This document shows, piece after piece, positions 49,262-51,304 of a DNA stretch of 51,304 nucleotides. The translations under genes and the position numbers were made by a program. A model generated the notes under the pieces. The model was not told the DNA's origin, searched no databases, and saw nothing but the letters and a program-made list of their open reading frames with translations. Within the stretch, counting starts at the first letter, position 1; every line of letters begins with the position of its first letter. The stretch comes from REEB506 sp040381035 (GTDB lineage Bacteria; Pseudomonadota; Alphaproteobacteria; Caulobacterales; Aquidulcibacteraceae): the NCBI GenBank assembly GCA_040381035.1, contig JBEIHY010000017.1:1-51304 (forward strand), written 5' to 3'.

Positions 49262-51052
49262 GTGGCTGCAACGACTTGGATTGATCATACGTTTGATGTG
49301 GTGGTGGTCGGCGCCGGCGGCTCGGGTCTGCGGGCCGCGCTTGGCTGCGCCCAGGCCGGATTGAAAACCGCCTGCATCAGCAAAGTTTTCCCGACCCGGT
49401 CGCACACGGTCGCCGCCCAAGGCGGCATCTCGGCTGCGCTCGGCAATATGGGCGAAGACGACTGGCGCTGGCACATGTTTGATACCGTCAAAGGCTCCGA
49501 TTGGCTCGGCGACCAGGACGCGATCCAGTATCTGTGCCAGAACGCCCCGGCGGCGGTGTATGAGCTGGAGCATTGGGGCGTGCCGTTTTCGCGCACCGAT
49601 GAAGGCAAAATCTATCAGCGTGCCTTTGGCGGCATGACGCGCAATTACGGCGAAGCGCCGGTGCAGCGCACCTGCGCGGCGGCTGACCGCACAGGCCACG
49701 CCATTCTGCACACGCTTTATGGCCAATCGCTGCGCCACGCGACGGAGTTCTTCATCGAGTATTTCGCCCTCGATCTGATCATGGATGAGCATGGCGTGTG
49801 CCGCGGCGTGACCGCCTGGAAACTCGATGACGGCACGCTGCACCGCTTCCGCGCCCAGCGCGTCGTGCTCGCCACCGGCGGCTATGGCCGCGCCTATTTC
49901 AGCTGCACCAGCGCCCACACCTGCACCGGCGACGGCAACGCCATGGTGCTGCGCGCCGGCCTGCCGCTGCAGGATATGGAATTCGTGCAATTCCATCCGA
50001 CCGGGATTTACGGCTCCGGCTGCCTGATCACCGAAGGCGTGCGCGGCGAAGGCGGGTATCTCACCAACTCAAACGGCGAGCGCTTCATGGAGCGCTACGC
50101 TCCGACCGTGAAGGACCTCGCCCCGCGCGATATGGTTTCGCGCGCGATGACAATCGAGATCCGCGAGGGCCGCGGCGTTGGCCCCAAAAAGGATCACATC
50201 TTCCTCCACCTCGATCACCTGGATCCCAAGATCATCGAGGCGCGCTTGCCGGGCATTTCGGAAAGTGCGCGCATCTTTGCCGGCGTCGATGTCACCCGCC
50301 AACCGATCCCGGTGCTGCCGACCGTGCATTACAATATGGGCGGCATCCAAACGAACTATCACGGCGAGGTTCTCACCAAAAAGGGCGACGATCCCGACGC
50401 CGTGGTGCCCGGCCTGATGGCGGTGGGCGAGGCGGCCTGCGTATCGGTGCACGGCGCAAATCGGCTTGGCTCCAATTCGCTGATCGATCTTGTGGTGTTT
50501 GGCCGCGCGGTTGGGCTGCGTTGCGGGGAAATGGTCAAAGCCGGCGATAGCCAGCCGGCGCTGGCCAAGGATGCGGGCAAGGCCCATATTGCGCGGCTCG
50601 AGAAATTCCGCACCGCCAAAGGCAAATTGCCGACCGCACGCCTGCGCGACCAGATGCAGCATGCCATGCAGGAAACCTGCGCCGTCTATCGCACCGGCCC
50701 GGTGCTGGACGAAGGCGTCAAGCGGATGGGCGATGTCTGGGCGCAGTTGCCGGACCTCGCCGTCACCGATCGGTCGATGATCTGGAACACTGATCTGGTC
50801 GAGGCGTTGGAGTTCGACAATTTGATCCAGCAAGCCATGGTCACCGTGCATTCTGCCGCCAATCGAACCGAAAGCCGTGGCGCCCACGCCCGCGAAGATT
50901 ACGCCGAACGCGACGACGCGCACTGGATGAAGCACACACTGGCCTGGTTCGATGAAGCCAGCGGCGGCGTCAAAATCGACTACCGCCCGGTCCACGCCAA
51001 CACCATGACCAACGACGTGCAACCTATCCCGCCGAAGAAGCGGACCTATTAA
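49262..51052 (+). CDS. sdhA: Succinate dehydrogenase flavoprotein subunit
   Basis: This 596-residue cytosolic-face catalytic subunit of complex II oxidises succinate to fumarate with covalently bound FAD. It starts at GTG 49262, 3 nt after sdhD. The dinucleotide fold is FDVVVVGAGGSGLRAALGCA, and the flavinylated His48 is in PTRSHTVAAQGGISAALGN. Active-site segments are EFVQFHPTGIYGSGCLITEG, GGIQTNYHGEVLT and HGANRLGSNSLIDLVVFGRA. The C-terminus is GVKIDYRPVHANTM to PPKKRTY, the usual end. sdhB would be expected next. Instead 51053-51219 is non-coding with AAGGA just after the stop, and an IS630 transposase begins at 51220. Confidence 0.97.
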   Translation: MAATTWIDHTFDVVVVGAGGSGLRAALGCAQAGLKTACISKVFPTRSHTVAAQGGISAALGNMGEDDWRWHMFDTVKGSDWLGDQDAIQYLCQNAPAAVYELEHWGVPFSRTDEGKIYQRAFGGMTRNYGEAPVQRTCAAADRTGHAILHTLYGQSLRHATEFFIEYFALDLIMDEHGVCRGVTAWKLDDGTLHRFRAQRVVLATGGYGRAYFSCTSAHTCTGDGNAMVLRAGLPLQDMEFVQFHPTGIYGSGCLITEGVRGEGGYLTNSNGERFMERYAPTVKDLAPRDMVSRAMTIEIREGRGVGPKKDHIFLHLDHLDPKIIEARLPGISESARIFAGVDVTRQPIPVLPTVHYNMGGIQTNYHGEVLTKKGDDPDAVVPGLMAVGEAACVSVHGANRLGSNSLIDLVVFGRAVGLRCGEMVKAGDSQPALAKDAGKAHIARLEKFRTAKGKLPTARLRDQMQHAMQETCAVYRTGPVLDEGVKRMGDVWAQLPDLAVTDRSMIWNTDLVEALEFDNLIQQAMVTVHSAANRTESRGAHAREDYAERDDAHWMKHTLAWFDEASGGVKIDYRPVHANTMTNDVQPIPPKKRTY

Positions 51053-51219
51053 GGAATCGGTGACCTTTTCGCGCGTTTTTCGTTCGCGTTTCCCTTTTGC
51101 CGTGAAGTCAACATTAGTGCTTTTGAGCTAATGGCGCGCCTCGGCTAATTTGACTCATGTACGGTCGTTGCGAACGCTGATTCTTGCCGTGCTGGTAACA
51201 ACCAGCGAGGCGTATCATC

Positions 51220-51304
51220 ATGGCGGCCAAGAAATTCATTGTGGACCTCAGCGCTGAGGAGCGGGCTCGGCTGGAGGGGTTGATTTCCAAGGGCAAGGCG
51301 TCGG
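51220..51304 (+). mobile_element. IS630-family transposase, N-terminal fragment
   Basis: From ATG 51220 the frame reads MAAKKFIVDLSAEERARLEG, LISKGKAS and is open at the window end. 'KKFiVdLSaEERarLeglisKGKaSA' is the opening of IS630-type transposases and of the first ORF in two-ORF forms. GCGAGG lies upstream. The left end of the element should lie between 51053 and 51219; IS630 inserts at TA. I could not identify the terminal repeat because the other end is outside the window. Confidence 0.75.

Overview
The window is GC-rich with a GC-rich third codon position and carries a set of genes typical of an alphaproteobacterium: sdhC-sdhD-sdhA, a mesaconyl-CoA hydratase of the ethylmalonyl-CoA pathway, an EF-G-like paralogue with a DCPGS switch II, a NodT-type outer-membrane lipoprotein, many ATGA/TGATG start-stop couplings, and a dispersed alphaproteobacterial-type palindrome at 24962-25008. 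I cannot name the genus. A Caulobacterales/Hyphomonadaceae-like or Micropepsales/Rhizobiales-like free-living heterotroph is a guess. The sequence reads as chromosome with insertion sequences at both ends: the start of an IS1380-type transposase at the left edge (minus strand) and the start of an IS630-type transposase at the right edge (plus strand).

Layout. 1-840: IS end, a 26-bp inverted repeat and a damaged antitoxin / ParE-like toxin pair. 927-2351: murC, here outside any visible dcw cluster. 2369-6002: MFS transporter divergent from a TetR regulator, a broken DUF2798 gene, a DUF2799 lipoprotein and thiE. 6006-12659: a tripartite RND efflux pump, with the outer-membrane channel divergent from tetR-adaptor-permease around a symmetric operator. 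12662-17532: an old-yellow-enzyme reductase, an FG-GAP repeat protein and an EF-G-like GTPase. 17728-24955: a tightly coupled five-gene operon for carboxylation-based breakdown of a branched acyl-CoA, best matching acyclic terpene utilisation (atuC-D-F-E-A), closed by a palindromic repeat. 25008-26774: Gfo/Idh/MocA oxidoreductase and SDR.

26950-33983: bacterial alpha-2-macroglobulin plus penicillin-binding protein 1C, a known envelope-defence pair. 33980-36972: cysQ-type phosphatase, galU, a frameshifted DUF2256 gene and a renalase-like flavoprotein. 37045-37131: tRNA-Leu(CAA). 37178-40773: a TRAP transporter (DctP, DctQ, DctM) plus a tandem DUF1330 secreted protein. 41039-44170: an unknown membrane protein, mesaconyl-CoA hydratase, a HIT-like protein and a small unknown. 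44174-48168: glutamine amidotransferase, DUF885 peptidase-like protein, SH3-GH19 hydrolase and a Uma2-type protein. 48460-51052: succinate dehydrogenase sdhC, sdhD, sdhA, after which an IS630 element stands where sdhB would be expected.

Three small genes carry single lesions (antitoxin: 1-nt loss; DUF2798: internal TAA; DUF2256: 1-nt loss in an A run). They may be real decay or base-calling errors. I found no CRISPR array, prophage or clearly new multi-gene system. The most checkable novelties are the damaged antitoxin with its hairpin leader, the nested symmetric efflux operator, the rearranged atu operon and the IS630 insertion between sdhA and the expected sdhB.
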